A DNA stretch of 44,056 nucleotides. Origin: UBA1206 sp045643125. Lineage in GTDB: Bacteria > Bacillota > Clostridia > Oscillospirales > CAG-382. Position 1 is the stretch's first letter; each line of letters begins with the position of its first letter. The stretch is taken from contig JAZUKE010000037.1 in the NCBI GenBank assembly GCA_045643125.1, positions 1 to 44,056 of the forward strand, written 5' to 3'. The translations under genes and the position numbers were made by a program. The notes beneath the pieces are model-generated. The model searched no databases, was not told the origin of the DNA, and saw only the letters and a list, made by a program, of their open reading frames with translations. Below are positions 1 to 8,441 of the stretch, piece after piece.

Positions 1-1665
1 GACGGCGGTGCGGTCAAGCACGTTTCTGCCGTCGGGTACGCGCAAGAAGCCCGCGCACTGCTCGAACGCTTTGGGACCGAGTTTGGGGACTTTCTTTATA
101 GCCGCTCTGGAAATGAATTTGCCGTTTTCTTCGCGGTATGCCACGATATTTTTCGCAATGGTGCTGTTTATTCCCGCGATCCTGCAAAGGAGCGGTGCGG
201 AAGCGGTGTTGATGTCGGCACCGACGGAGTTCACGCAGGCTTCAACAACGCCGTCAAGCGCTTCGCCAAGCTGTTTTTCGGGCATATCGTGCTGATACTG
301 ACCGACGCCGATCGCTTTCGGGTCTATTTTGACAAGCTCCGCGAGCGGATCCTGCAAACGTCTTGCAATGGACACGGCGGAACGGAGCGTTACGTCGTAA
401 TCGGGGAATTCGGCCTGCGCGAGCTTGGACGCCGAATATACCGAAGCGCCGGCTTCGCTGACGACCATATACGAAACACCGCCGCCTATTTCCTTGATAA
501 GCTCGGAAGCGAACGTCTCCGTCTCGTGAGAAGCGGTGCCGTTGCCTATGGCGATGACCGTTGCGCCGTATTTGCGGATAAAGCGGCTGACGATCGCTTT
601 TGCTTCGGCGATCTTGTTGTGCGGAGGAACGGGATAGATGACGCCCGTATCAAGCACCTTGCCCGTTCCGTCAACGACGGCGACCTTGCAGCCGGTACGG
701 TAGCCGGGGTCAAGACCGATGGTGACGCAGTTTCTCACGGGCGGCTGCATAAGCAGATGTCTCGTGTTTTCGGCAAACACCTTTATCGCGTCGGCTGAAG
801 CTTTGTCGGTCAGCTCGTTGCGTATCTCTCGTTCGATGGACGGGAAGATAAGGCGGTCGTAAGCGTCTTCCGCCGCCTGCATAACGAGGGCGCTCGCTTC
901 TCCGTCGCCTTTTATGTGGATGGAGGAAAGTATCTTCATCGCCTTCGTTTTGTCGAACTCGATATCTATTTTAAGAAATTCCTCTTTTTCGCCTCTGTTC
1001 ATCGCAAGTATGCGGTGCCCGGGGGCTTTGCTTATCGGCTCGCGCCTGTCGGAATACATTTCATAAACGCCGAGATCGTCCTTTGCGCCCACGCAGCGGA
1101 GATAGCCGTTCTGCGAACAGACGTAGCGGATCCTCTTTCTGCCTTCGGCGTTGTCGGATACGGCTTCCGCGATTATGTCGAGAGCGCCCTGAAGCGCCTC
1201 TTCGGCAGACGACACGCCTTTTTCCTCGTTGATGTAGGAGGCTGCGATCTCAAGGATGCCGGTGGTTTTCGGATCCTGCTCGTAGATGAGATCGGCAAGC
1301 GGCTGCAAGCCCTTTTCCTTTGCCACGGACGCGCGTGTTTTGCGCTTCGGGCGGTAAGGACGGTAGATGTCGTCGATTTCGGTGAGCGTTTCGGCGTTGT
1401 CGAGCGAAGCGTTAATCTCGTCCGTCATAACGCCGAGCTGTTCAATCGAAGCACGGACTTTTTCTCTCTGTTCGTCAAGCGAACGGAGATACGCGAGCCT
1501 TTCGCTCAGATTACGCAGTACCTCGTCGTCGAGCGAGCCGGTGACTTCCTTGCGGTAACGTGCGATGAACGGCACGGTGTTGTCCTCGTCAAGGAGCTTG
1601 ACCGCGGCTTCGGTCTGGGTTTGTCTTATTCCGAGTTCTGATGTGAGTCTTGCAATGATATCCAT
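1..1665 (-). CDS. tex: Tex-family RNA-binding transcription accessory protein (3' end beyond window)
   Basis: The frame is open from an ATG at 1665 to the window edge, giving 555 residues of a family usually about 710-720 long; the stop and the C-terminal S1 RNA-binding domain lie outside. Visible are the Tex N-terminal helical region with its YRPYRPKRKTRA signature (about residues 103-114), the YqgF/RNase H-like domain beginning LDPGYRTGCKVAVVDG (about 316-331), and the start of the helix-hairpin-helix region (VPKLGPKAFEQCAGFLR, near the window edge). Tex is a cytoplasmic nucleic-acid-binding factor linked to transcription and RNA handling. It lies 18 nt downstream of the GH20 gene on the same strand, with TTGGAG about 9 nt before the ATG, so it may be read from that promoter. 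Identification is firm; any functional link with the hydrolase is unsupported. Confidence 0.95.
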   Translation of the reverse strand, partial: MDIIARLTSELGIRQTQTEAAVKLLDEDNTVPFIARYRKEVTGSLDDEVLRNLSERLAYLRSLDEQREKVRASIEQLGVMTDEINASLDNAETLTEIDDIYRPYRPKRKTRASVAKEKGLQPLADLIYEQDPKTTGILEIAASYINEEKGVSSAEEALQGALDIIAEAVSDNAEGRKRIRYVCSQNGYLRCVGAKDDLGVYEMYSDRREPISKAPGHRILAMNRGEKEEFLKIDIEFDKTKAMKILSSIHIKGDGEASALVMQAAEDAYDRLIFPSIEREIRNELTDKASADAIKVFAENTRHLLMQPPVRNCVTIGLDPGYRTGCKVAVVDGTGKVLDTGVIYPVPPHNKIAEAKAIVSRFIRKYGATVIAIGNGTASHETETFASELIKEIGGGVSYMVVSEAGASVYSASKLAQAEFPDYDVTLRSAVSIARRLQDPLAELVKIDPKAIGVGQYQHDMPEKQLGEALDGVVEACVNSVGADINTASAPLLCRIAGINSTIAKNIVAYREENGKFISRAAIKKVPKLGPKAFEQCAGFLRVPDGRNVLDRTAV

Positions 1666-1683
1666 AAATAGATGCTCCAAATT

Positions 1684-4362
1684 TTATTGTTTATTTTCTT
1701 TTTTTCTTTTAATTATCAGCGCAGTCGCGGCACCGAGGAACGCTGCCGCCGCAGCACCTCCGCCGACGGCTTTGCCGATGCCGGATTTGCCGGCTTTTTC
1801 GTTTTCTTCCGAAACGGTTTCTGAAGACGTGCCTTCTGTTACCGACGATTCTTCCTCGACCGATTCTTCGGCAGGCGGATTTTTGTATGCTTCTATCGCT
1901 TTTTCAAGCTCTTCATAGAGCGAATCAAGGTTTTCACGGTAGATCTTTTCGCGTTTTTCGTAGCTCTTGACGGCTTTCAGCGCCTTTTTGACTCCTTCGT
2001 CGTCGATGCCTTCGGCGTCTTTTATAAGATCGTCGCGGAGTACGGTTTCGGAATATACTTCAAATTCGCTTATTCCGCCGCTGTAATATTTGTTGTAAGG
2101 CTCGCAGGACCAGCGTTTGAGCTGAACGTACTTGACATATCTTGCCTTGACGGGATCGAATACGATATCGTCGTGTTCGCCCCTTACGCCTTCGGGAAGA
2201 GACGATATTTCATATATTTTCGTGAAATTTTCGCCGTCTTCGGAAACGTAAAGCTCATAAGCGGGGATGCGTTCAAAGAAATGGATCGTCACCTTTTCGA
2301 TGCTGATGACGTTGCCGAGGTCAAGTATCATCCATTGTTCGTCTTTCTGATTTGCAAACGAAAGACGGGTGTCTTTGCTGCCGTCCACCGCAAGAGGCTC
2401 GTTTAAGCCGTATGAGACTTCAAGCCCGCTGACCGTGACTTTTTTGCCGAGCGCGACGTTGCCGCCGTTCAGATGATCGTTCGGGTTGATGGGCGACGGT
2501 GTTACCAGAATATTCGTGACGGTGCAGTTGTCGCTGCCGATCTTTTCAAGCGGAAGTACGAAGGTGGAACTGAATTTCGTTTCGGGGGAAGCGTCGTACA
2601 GCCACTTGTCATCGACGATCAGCGTAGAACGCTTTTTGTCGCAGGACAGCCTGATATTGTATGTATTTCCTTTTTCAAATTTGTGGTCAAAGGTGAAAAT
2701 GTATTTTTCACGCTGCAGCGACAGTTTGCCTGCGGCATTGATGAACATTCTGCCGTCGTCGCCGGAAAGGATGTCGGCGACTCCGCCGTTGTAGCTGATA
2801 TCGGCTGAAAACAGATACGGAAATCCGACCGATTTGTATTCGGTAATATTGCTTTCGTCTATCGGGAACGCGACGGTGCGTCCGGGATTTGCCGCGCCTG
2901 CTCTGACCGAAAGCGTTTCAAAGCGGGAAACGAAGTCGTCCGCGCTCATTTTGCGCGTCTGTTCGCCGCACCACGTTTTTTCGGAAATGAGGCAGACCTG
3001 GTATCTCACCCTGTCGAATATGTCGAACACCGAAAAACCGTCGCCGCTGCCGAAAAGGTCGTTCCAGAGCGCGAAGCAGGCGCCCTTGAGCTGCGGATCG
3101 TTGTACTTGACGGATGTCGAACTGTCGTAGCCCATATAGTTCACGAAGAACGAAGTGTACATTGATTTAAGGTTGTAATAATCGACAAAACCGTAATTTC
3201 CTCCGGGGACGCAGTAGAGAGTCGGGCCGCAGGTGTTTATCACGTCGTAGCCCATTTTGAAAAGCGTTCTGTAATCCGAAAGCGAAACCGCCCAGAAATT
3301 ACATTCCGCATCGGACGACACGGGCGTATTGCCGTTGAATCCTTCGTTTCCGAACGAGCCCCAGAAACGCGGCGTGTATCCGCGTGAATTGATGTGCTTT
3401 ATCAGCGCATCCGTGTAGGCGCGCATTTCCTCGTTGTGACCTTCGGGGTATTCGTCGGTGCCGAAATGGACTTTCTTTGAAACGAAAACGGGATCGTCGC
3501 CGGTGATGTATTCGTCTAACAGGTCGCACATAAATTCAAGCGTTTCGGGCTTGGAAATGTCAAGATGCCTCGAATCGAACATAAGCTCCGGCACGGCTTT
3601 GGCAAACGCGGCGGCGTGCGCGGGTGTGTCGATCTCGGTTATCACGTCCACGCCGTATTCTTTCATACGCTTCTGATAGGCGCGGTAATCGTCCTTTGAA
3701 TAATGCTCCTCTGCAGTAAGTCCTTTTACGTCGCTTTCGAGCCTGAAATACCCGACTCCGCCCGACGCGATATCGTTGATATGAAGATGTATCTCATTCA
3801 GCTTGAAGTAAGCAAAATATTTTGTGATCTCTTCAACGTATTCGAGCGGAACGTAGGCGCGCGCCACGTCGATCATACCCGATCTGACGGGATAGGACGG
3901 GTAGTCCACGATCTCGCCCGCGGGAACGAAGCCGTCCGCGCAGTGCGATTGAAGCACGGTTATAACGCCGTAAAGAAGCCCTTTCGGCGTGGCGGCTTCG
4001 ATTGCGACCGTGTCGCCGATGATCGCGGTATAGCCTTCGTCGCCGATATCGGAATTGTCCGCGATCGACAGCAAAATATCGCCTTTCTTTGCCGTTCCTT
4101 CGGCAACGGAAACGTCAAAACCGCAGATATCCGCAAAATATTCTTTTATTATGTCTTTCTGCGCGTCCGATATTATGCCGTCTTCCGCGAGGACGACGCT
4201 CATACCCTGTTTCAGTATGAACTTTCCGCTTCCGCCTTTCCATTCGCGTACCGCGGGGATGACGGTAGGGGCGGCGTTTACGCTTTCCGCCGACACGGCG
4301 TTGGGGATGATCAGGGATGCAAGCATAAGGATCACCGTTAAAAGTGCGATGTGTGATTTCAT
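1684..4362 (-). CDS. Surface-anchored GH20 beta-N-acetylhexosaminidase, multidomain
   Basis: This 892-residue protein starts with a clear signal peptide (residues 1-25, ending AVSA). It continues with a GH20b-type alpha/beta domain (about 30-150) and a GH20 TIM barrel (about 155-480) carrying HLHIND (192-197), EIDTPAHA (243-250) and the catalytic Asp-Glu pair in HFGTDEY (D303, E304). A beta-sandwich region (about 505-625), an F5/8 type C-like carbohydrate-binding domain (about 635-770) and a helical, then Ser/Glu-rich linker follow. The C-terminus is a Gly/Ala-rich membrane helix (about 865-885) followed by KRKKENKQ. It should release terminal N-acetylhexosamines from glycans outside the cell. 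There is no LPxTG motif, so anchoring is by the helix. GAAAGGAAAG precedes the ATG and a promoter is visible upstream. Exact substrate (chitobiose, mucin or milk glycans) cannot be read from sequence. Confidence 0.9.
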   Translation of the reverse strand: MKSHIALLTVILMLASLIIPNAVSAESVNAAPTVIPAVREWKGGSGKFILKQGMSVVLAEDGIISDAQKDIIKEYFADICGFDVSVAEGTAKKGDILLSIADNSDIGDEGYTAIIGDTVAIEAATPKGLLYGVITVLQSHCADGFVPAGEIVDYPSYPVRSGMIDVARAYVPLEYVEEITKYFAYFKLNEIHLHINDIASGGVGYFRLESDVKGLTAEEHYSKDDYRAYQKRMKEYGVDVITEIDTPAHAAAFAKAVPELMFDSRHLDISKPETLEFMCDLLDEYITGDDPVFVSKKVHFGTDEYPEGHNEEMRAYTDALIKHINSRGYTPRFWGSFGNEGFNGNTPVSSDAECNFWAVSLSDYRTLFKMGYDVINTCGPTLYCVPGGNYGFVDYYNLKSMYTSFFVNYMGYDSSTSVKYNDPQLKGACFALWNDLFGSGDGFSVFDIFDRVRYQVCLISEKTWCGEQTRKMSADDFVSRFETLSVRAGAANPGRTVAFPIDESNITEYKSVGFPYLFSADISYNGGVADILSGDDGRMFINAAGKLSLQREKYIFTFDHKFEKGNTYNIRLSCDKKRSTLIVDDKWLYDASPETKFSSTFVLPLEKIGSDNCTVTNILVTPSPINPNDHLNGGNVALGKKVTVSGLEVSYGLNEPLAVDGSKDTRLSFANQKDEQWMILDLGNVISIEKVTIHFFERIPAYELYVSEDGENFTKIYEISSLPEGVRGEHDDIVFDPVKARYVKYVQLKRWSCEPYNKYYSGGISEFEVYSETVLRDDLIKDAEGIDDEGVKKALKAVKSYEKREKIYRENLDSLYEELEKAIEAYKNPPAEESVEEESSVTEGTSSETVSEENEKAGKSGIGKAVGGGAAAAAFLGAATALIIKRKKENKQ

Positions 4363-4393
4363 AAACGCGCTTTCCTTTCAAATTTTATATTAT

Positions 4394-4422
4394 ATTATAT
4401 CACAAAGTTTTTCATTACGCAA
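4394..4422 (-). promoter_or_regulatory. Sigma-A-type promoter for the GH20 gene
   Basis: On the minus strand TTGCGT (4417-4422), 17 nt and TATAAT (4394-4399) lie just upstream of the GH20 start, in an AT-rich leader. It is back to back with the promoter at 4453-4481, so the pair forms a divergent control region. Confidence 0.6.
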
Positions 4423-4452
4423 GGATTTTGACAATATCCGATACTGTTTTCG

Positions 4453-4481
4453 TTGACAAATGTTGATTCCCGTGATAAAAT
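4453..4481 (+). promoter_or_regulatory. Sigma-A-type promoter for the DUF4965 gene
   Basis: TTGACA (4453-4458), a 17-nt spacer and TAAAAT (4476-4481) lie 35 nt before the ATG at 4517. The match to consensus is strong. Only about 30 nt separate the two divergent promoters, so a shared regulator is possible, but I see no convincing operator between them. Confidence 0.75.
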
Positions 4482-4516
4482 CATAAAAGTAAAAACAAAT
4501 GAAGGGATTTGATTTT

Positions 4517-6310
4517 ATGAAAACAAGAGTTTCCGCGTACCCGCTCATAACCTGCGATCCGTTTTTCAGCGTCTGGTCTTTCGATGACACGCTCACGACA
4601 CCTACACGCCATTGGGCCGGAAGCAATGCCGGGCTTGACGGCTTTGTCACCGTCGGGAACAAAAGATACCGCTTTATGGGCGGAAACGCTCTGATAGACG
4701 CCATAGCGCAGACCGACTGCGAAATAACTCCGCACACCACCGTATATACTTTTGAAAATGACGAGCTGAAGCTCACCGTTTCGTTCTTCACACCGTATTT
4801 CTTCGACGACCTCGCCACGGTCACACTCCCCGCGACGTATATTTCATACAAAGCGGAAAGCGAAAAGGACGTAAAGGTCGAGATCATCCTTTCGTCGTCA
4901 CTCGCCGCAAACGGCGAGACCGTTTCGCACAAAAACGGCAGAGATGCGTTCGTCGGGGCAGCCGAACAGAACGTACTTTCCGAATCCGGCGACGGCGTCA
5001 CCGCAAAATGGGGATATCTGCACGTTCTTCACGATGATTCGTTCTGCGGCAAAGGCTTTGTCGGCGCGTTCTCAAACAAAAAAGAAGACCACTTCACGCT
5101 CGGCTTCGACGACGTTAAAGCCATAACCTTCCTCGGCGTTCCGTGCGACGACTATTATAAAGTAAAATACGGCTCGTTTGACGAAATGCTTGCCGACACC
5201 GACGCAAAATTTGATACCTACCGCGAAAAAGCCGAAAAATTCGACGAAAAATTTGCCATCGACGCTTCCGTTCACGGCGACGACTACGTTAAAGCCGTCA
5301 CTCTTGCCTGCCGTCAGTCCGTCGGCGCGCACAAGCTCGCGCTGTGTGACGGAAAACCGTATTTCATTTCAAAGGAATGTTTCAGCAACGGCTGCGGCGC
5401 CACGCTCGACGTGACCTATCCGTCGATACCGCTCTACCTCACTTATTCCCCCGAGCTTGTAAGAGGAATGATGCGTCCGCTGCTTGCGTTTGCAAGAACA
5501 CCGATGTGGCATTTCGACTACGCTCCGCACGACTGCGGACAGTTCCCGCTGCTTAACAGACAGGTTTACGGTCTTAACGACGACGGAACGTATAACCACG
5601 AATGGCAGATGCCCGTTGAGGAATGCGGAAACGCCATTATCTGCGTCGCTGCCGCCGCTTTCGAGGACGGTGACACGGCGTTTGCCGAAGAAAACCGCGA
5701 TCTGCTCGAAAAATGGGCGGACTACCTTGCTGAAAACGGCTATTGCCCCGCAAACCAGCTCTGCACCGACGACTTCGCCGGTCATCTCGGCAAAAACTGC
5801 AACCTGTCGCTCAAAGCGATCGTCGCTCTCGCCTGCTTCGGAAAACTGTATAACGACGAAAAATACACGCTTCTTGCCAAAAAAATGGCTTCCGATTGGG
5901 TGAAGGATACCGCGGCAGACGAGGGAAGCGGGCTTACCTTCGACGGCATCGGCTGGAGCCTCAAATACAATATTATCTGGGATAAGATATACTCGCTCGG
6001 GCTTTTCGACGAAAGCGTGTACGAAAAGGAAATTGCAGTCTATACTTCAAAACGCAACTTCTACGGCACGCCGCTCGACAGCAGAAAAGATTATACCAAG
6101 ACCGATTGGCTCGCCTGGACGACCGTTATGGGTAACGAGGACTACTGCCGCGAGACTTACGCTTCGATCGTCAGAATGATAAACGAAACGCCCGACCGTC
6201 TTCCGTTCACCGATTGGTACGACACCGTGACCGGGAACTGCGTCGGTTTCCGCAACCGCACCGTCATCGGCGGACTTGCCGTGAACCTGCTGTACGATAA
6301 AAAGCATTGA
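4517..6310 (+). CDS. DUF4964/DUF4965 glutaminase A-like protein, cytosolic short form
   Basis: The start is set at the ATG at 4517 rather than the in-frame ATG at 4499, because GAAGGGA (4501-4507) is then a well-placed ribosome binding site; this gives 597 residues. The N-terminus PLITCDPFFSVWSF and TRHWAG match the DUF4964 opening of GtaA-type proteins. The middle has the helical-barrel signature NQLCTDDFAGHLGKNCNLS (about 412-430), and the end reads DWYDTVTGNCVGFRNRTVIGG, as in DUF1793. No signal peptide or membrane helix is seen, unlike many secreted relatives. Fungal GtaA hydrolyses glutamine, but most bacterial members have no established substrate and resemble (alpha/alpha)6 glycosidases, so this may act on a glycan or amide inside the cell. 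The family call is firm and the function open. Confidence 0.8.
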   Translation: MKTRVSAYPLITCDPFFSVWSFDDTLTTPTRHWAGSNAGLDGFVTVGNKRYRFMGGNALIDAIAQTDCEITPHTTVYTFENDELKLTVSFFTPYFFDDLATVTLPATYISYKAESEKDVKVEIILSSSLAANGETVSHKNGRDAFVGAAEQNVLSESGDGVTAKWGYLHVLHDDSFCGKGFVGAFSNKKEDHFTLGFDDVKAITFLGVPCDDYYKVKYGSFDEMLADTDAKFDTYREKAEKFDEKFAIDASVHGDDYVKAVTLACRQSVGAHKLALCDGKPYFISKECFSNGCGATLDVTYPSIPLYLTYSPELVRGMMRPLLAFARTPMWHFDYAPHDCGQFPLLNRQVYGLNDDGTYNHEWQMPVEECGNAIICVAAAAFEDGDTAFAEENRDLLEKWADYLAENGYCPANQLCTDDFAGHLGKNCNLSLKAIVALACFGKLYNDEKYTLLAKKMASDWVKDTAADEGSGLTFDGIGWSLKYNIIWDKIYSLGLFDESVYEKEIAVYTSKRNFYGTPLDSRKDYTKTDWLAWTTVMGNEDYCRETYASIVRMINETPDRLPFTDWYDTVTGNCVGFRNRTVIGGLAVNLLYDKKH

Positions 6311-6346
6311 GCTGAAGAAATAAAGTTTTCAGAAAATTGAATACAA

Positions 6347-6383
6347 AAAAAGGATTTTCGCGTTTTGCGCGGAAATCCTTTTT
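6347..6383. terminator. Rho-independent terminator after the DUF4965 gene
   Basis: A 16-bp stem (6347-6362 with 6368-6383, one G.U pair) closes on a TTTTG loop. It has an A-run on one side and a T-run on the other, so it can work in both directions. The minus-strand operon converges on this point and may use it too. Confidence 0.85.
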
Positions 6384-6487
6384 GATTTAGGAGTTAGGAG
6401 TGAGATAGTGAGGAGTTGAGGTTATTATTTTCGCGTAAACGCGAAAATAATTTCCATAATTTGCAATTTGAAATTTTCAATTTGCCA
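6384..6487 (+). repeat. Composite intergenic repeat, copy 1: purine-rich lead, hairpin, AATTTGN heptamers
   Basis: Directly after the terminator comes a purine-rich stretch with repeated GAGTTAGGAGT-like words (about 6385-6421). Next is a perfect 12-bp hairpin, ATTATTTTCGCG-TAAA-CGCGAAAATAAT (6424-6451), then four tandem 7-mers AATTTGC, AATTTGA, AATTTTC, AATTTGC (6458-6485). The last part overlaps the stop codon region of the minus-strand isomerase gene. The same three blocks in the same order recur at 41234-41343. No open frame of note lies here. Confidence 0.7.
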
Positions 6488-7360
6488 TTATCCTATTTCT
6501 GCGAGGTCTTTCTTGAGGTTTTCAAGTCCGTAGCTTATGCCGAGGATCGTATCTTCGATGCCCTCGAATTCAAGGGAAACGTATCCGTCGTAGCCGGATG
6601 CGCCGATTATCGAAAGGCACTGGAAAGTGGGAACGTCGCCCTGACCGTAGATCGTGGCACGGCGGTAGTTGCCCGCTCTCGTCTTGCCCCAGCCTTTGCC
6701 GGGATTTCTGACCATTCCCGATCTCCAGAAGCAGTCCTTTGCGTGGACGTGTACCACGAAGGGGAGCAGCTTGGAAACGGCAACTGCGCAGTCCTCGTCA
6801 ACACCGCCGAAATTGCCTATATCGCAGAGATATTTATAATTCGGATGGTTGACTGCCGTGAAGATGGCAAGCATCCTGTCGCTGTCCTGAACGAGTCTGC
6901 CGTGGTTTTCGGAGCAGGTCATAACGCCCTTGCTCTGCGCATATTCGGCGACCTCTCTTATCGCATCGGCAACGCCGGGAAGTATCGCCTCAAACGTGCG
7001 TACTCCGTCGTAACCGGGGTAAAAACCGTGGGTGATATCGTGACGCATAAGGTGTATTCCAGCAGCGGAAGCCGCGTCAACGTGCTTCTTGACACGTTCT
7101 ATCTCGGCTTTGACGTCGGGAACGCAGAAGTTCGCGCCGGTGGTGTATATCGGGGTGGCAAGTCCTTTGGAATGTGCGTAGGTAGTGAGCTTTATCGCGT
7201 ATTCTCCGAGAGTCAGCCCGTCGGGAGGGGTGTCGTCAAGCACGAACTCAACGGCGTCGGCGCCAAGCTCGGCGGTCTTGTCGATCGCGTCGAAAAGCGT
7301 CCAGCCGCACTTTGCGTACATCGGCCAGAAAGAATACGTCGAAATGCAGGTCTTCATCAT
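6488..7360 (-). CDS. Sugar phosphate isomerase/epimerase-type TIM barrel protein
   Basis: This 290-residue protein has the xylose-isomerase-like (AP endonuclease 2) TIM barrel. Likely metal ligands are visible as E151 in ENHG, D180 in CDIGNFGG, H204/H206 in HVHAKD and an acidic cluster at 264-269 in LEFEGIED. It should isomerise or epimerise a sugar or keto-sugar in the cytosol using a divalent metal. AAAGGAAG precedes a double ATG (7360 or 7357); the first is used here. It is the last gene of a four-gene minus-strand operon, 18 nt after a Gfo/Idh/MocA dehydrogenase. That pairing is common in inositol and 3-keto-glycoside pathways, so it probably handles the dehydrogenase product. The substrate is not readable. 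Confidence 0.8.
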   Translation of the reverse strand: MMKTCISTYSFWPMYAKCGWTLFDAIDKTAELGADAVEFVLDDTPPDGLTLGEYAIKLTTYAHSKGLATPIYTTGANFCVPDVKAEIERVKKHVDAASAAGIHLMRHDITHGFYPGYDGVRTFEAILPGVADAIREVAEYAQSKGVMTCSENHGRLVQDSDRMLAIFTAVNHPNYKYLCDIGNFGGVDEDCAVAVSKLLPFVVHVHAKDCFWRSGMVRNPGKGWGKTRAGNYRRATIYGQGDVPTFQCLSIIGASGYDGYVSLEFEGIEDTILGISYGLENLKKDLAEIG

Positions 7361-7378
7361 AAAAAGCTTCCTTTCGCG

Positions 7379-8422
7379 TCAGTCTATGACGACTTCCTTG
7401 TGAGTGGCTGCGGATTCGTAAATGGCGTTGAGCATCTTCTGCATCTGTATTGCCTGCTCGATGGGATATTTGAAAGGCTTGTTATTGATTATGCAGTCGG
7501 CAAAATGGGTAAGCTCGCGGGCGAACTTGTCGGGAGCTCCTCCCATAGTGATGGTATCGTCGGAAAGGTAGCCGTCTCTTTCACCGTAAATTACGAGCGG
7601 GGAAACGCTTGCACCGGCTTTGCTGCCGAATATCTGAGTGGAGGAGTTGCTCGGACCGTTGATAGCCCAGCTTGCTTCAAAGAGCAGCGACGCGCCGTTT
7701 TCAAAATGGATGATGCCGTTGCCGGAGTCTTCGGTGTCGAACTGATTGTCGGGCGACGGTGTGCCGTGCCAGCGTCCCACGCCTTTGGTCTGATAATCGC
7801 CGATATAGCTGTATGTGGCAGCCGAAACGCGGACGGGCTTGGGGCATCCCATAAGATACCAAGCGGCGTCGATGCCGTGGATGCCTATGTCGATAACGGG
7901 GCCGCCGCCTGCGGTCTTGAGGTCGGTGAACCAGCCGAGCGGAGTGCCGCGGCGTCTGACGTATGCGGTCTTTGCAAAGTAAACTTCGCCAAGCTCGCCT
8001 TTTTCGAGCATATCGTGGATATAGATGTTTTCGTTGCCGAATCTGCCGGGTACGGCAAGCATAAAGCGGACGCCTGCCTTGTCAACGGCTGCCTTGATCT
8101 CAAGTGCTTTTTCGACCGAAACGGTCATAGGCTTTTCGCATATTATGTGTTTGCCTGCGTTTGCGGCGGCTATCGCCACGGGAGCGTGTCCGCAGTTCCA
8201 GGTGCAGACGTCGATCGCGTCAACGTTCTCTTTTTCGAGCAGTTCTTCGACCGAGCCGTAATACGCGGGGATGCCGAATTTTTCGGCTGCCTGCTTTGCG
8301 CGTTCGATGTTGATGTCGGCTATTGCAACGACTTCGGCGTTTTCAACGCTCTTGTAAGCGGGAAGATGCGCGCTCTGCGAAATGTTGCCGGCGCCGACTA
8401 CGCCGATCCTGATTTTTTCCAT
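7379..8422 (-). CDS. Gfo/Idh/MocA family NAD(P)-dependent oxidoreductase
   Basis: The start is placed at the ATG at 8422, which has AGGAGTG about 10 nt upstream and opens directly into the Rossmann strand MEKIRIGVVGAGNIS; the frame runs further upstream but without family-like sequence. The 347-residue protein shows the nucleotide-binding loop (residues 7-14), the EKP motif (96-98) that carries the conserved Lys, and DIGIHGID (178-185) with the usual Asp/His in the C-terminal substrate domain. It should oxidise or reduce a ring hydroxyl of a sugar or cyclitol. It is 19 nt after the membrane protein gene and 18 nt before the TIM barrel isomerase. The second Gfo/Idh/MocA protein at 42951-43988 is only a family-level relative. 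Confidence 0.88.
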   Translation of the reverse strand: MEKIRIGVVGAGNISQSAHLPAYKSVENAEVVAIADINIERAKQAAEKFGIPAYYGSVEELLEKENVDAIDVCTWNCGHAPVAIAAANAGKHIICEKPMTVSVEKALEIKAAVDKAGVRFMLAVPGRFGNENIYIHDMLEKGELGEVYFAKTAYVRRRGTPLGWFTDLKTAGGGPVIDIGIHGIDAAWYLMGCPKPVRVSAATYSYIGDYQTKGVGRWHGTPSPDNQFDTEDSGNGIIHFENGASLLFEASWAINGPSNSSTQIFGSKAGASVSPLVIYGERDGYLSDDTITMGGAPDKFARELTHFADCIINNKPFKYPIEQAIQMQKMLNAIYESAATHKEVVID

Positions 8423-8441
8423 AATTGTTACACTCCTATAT

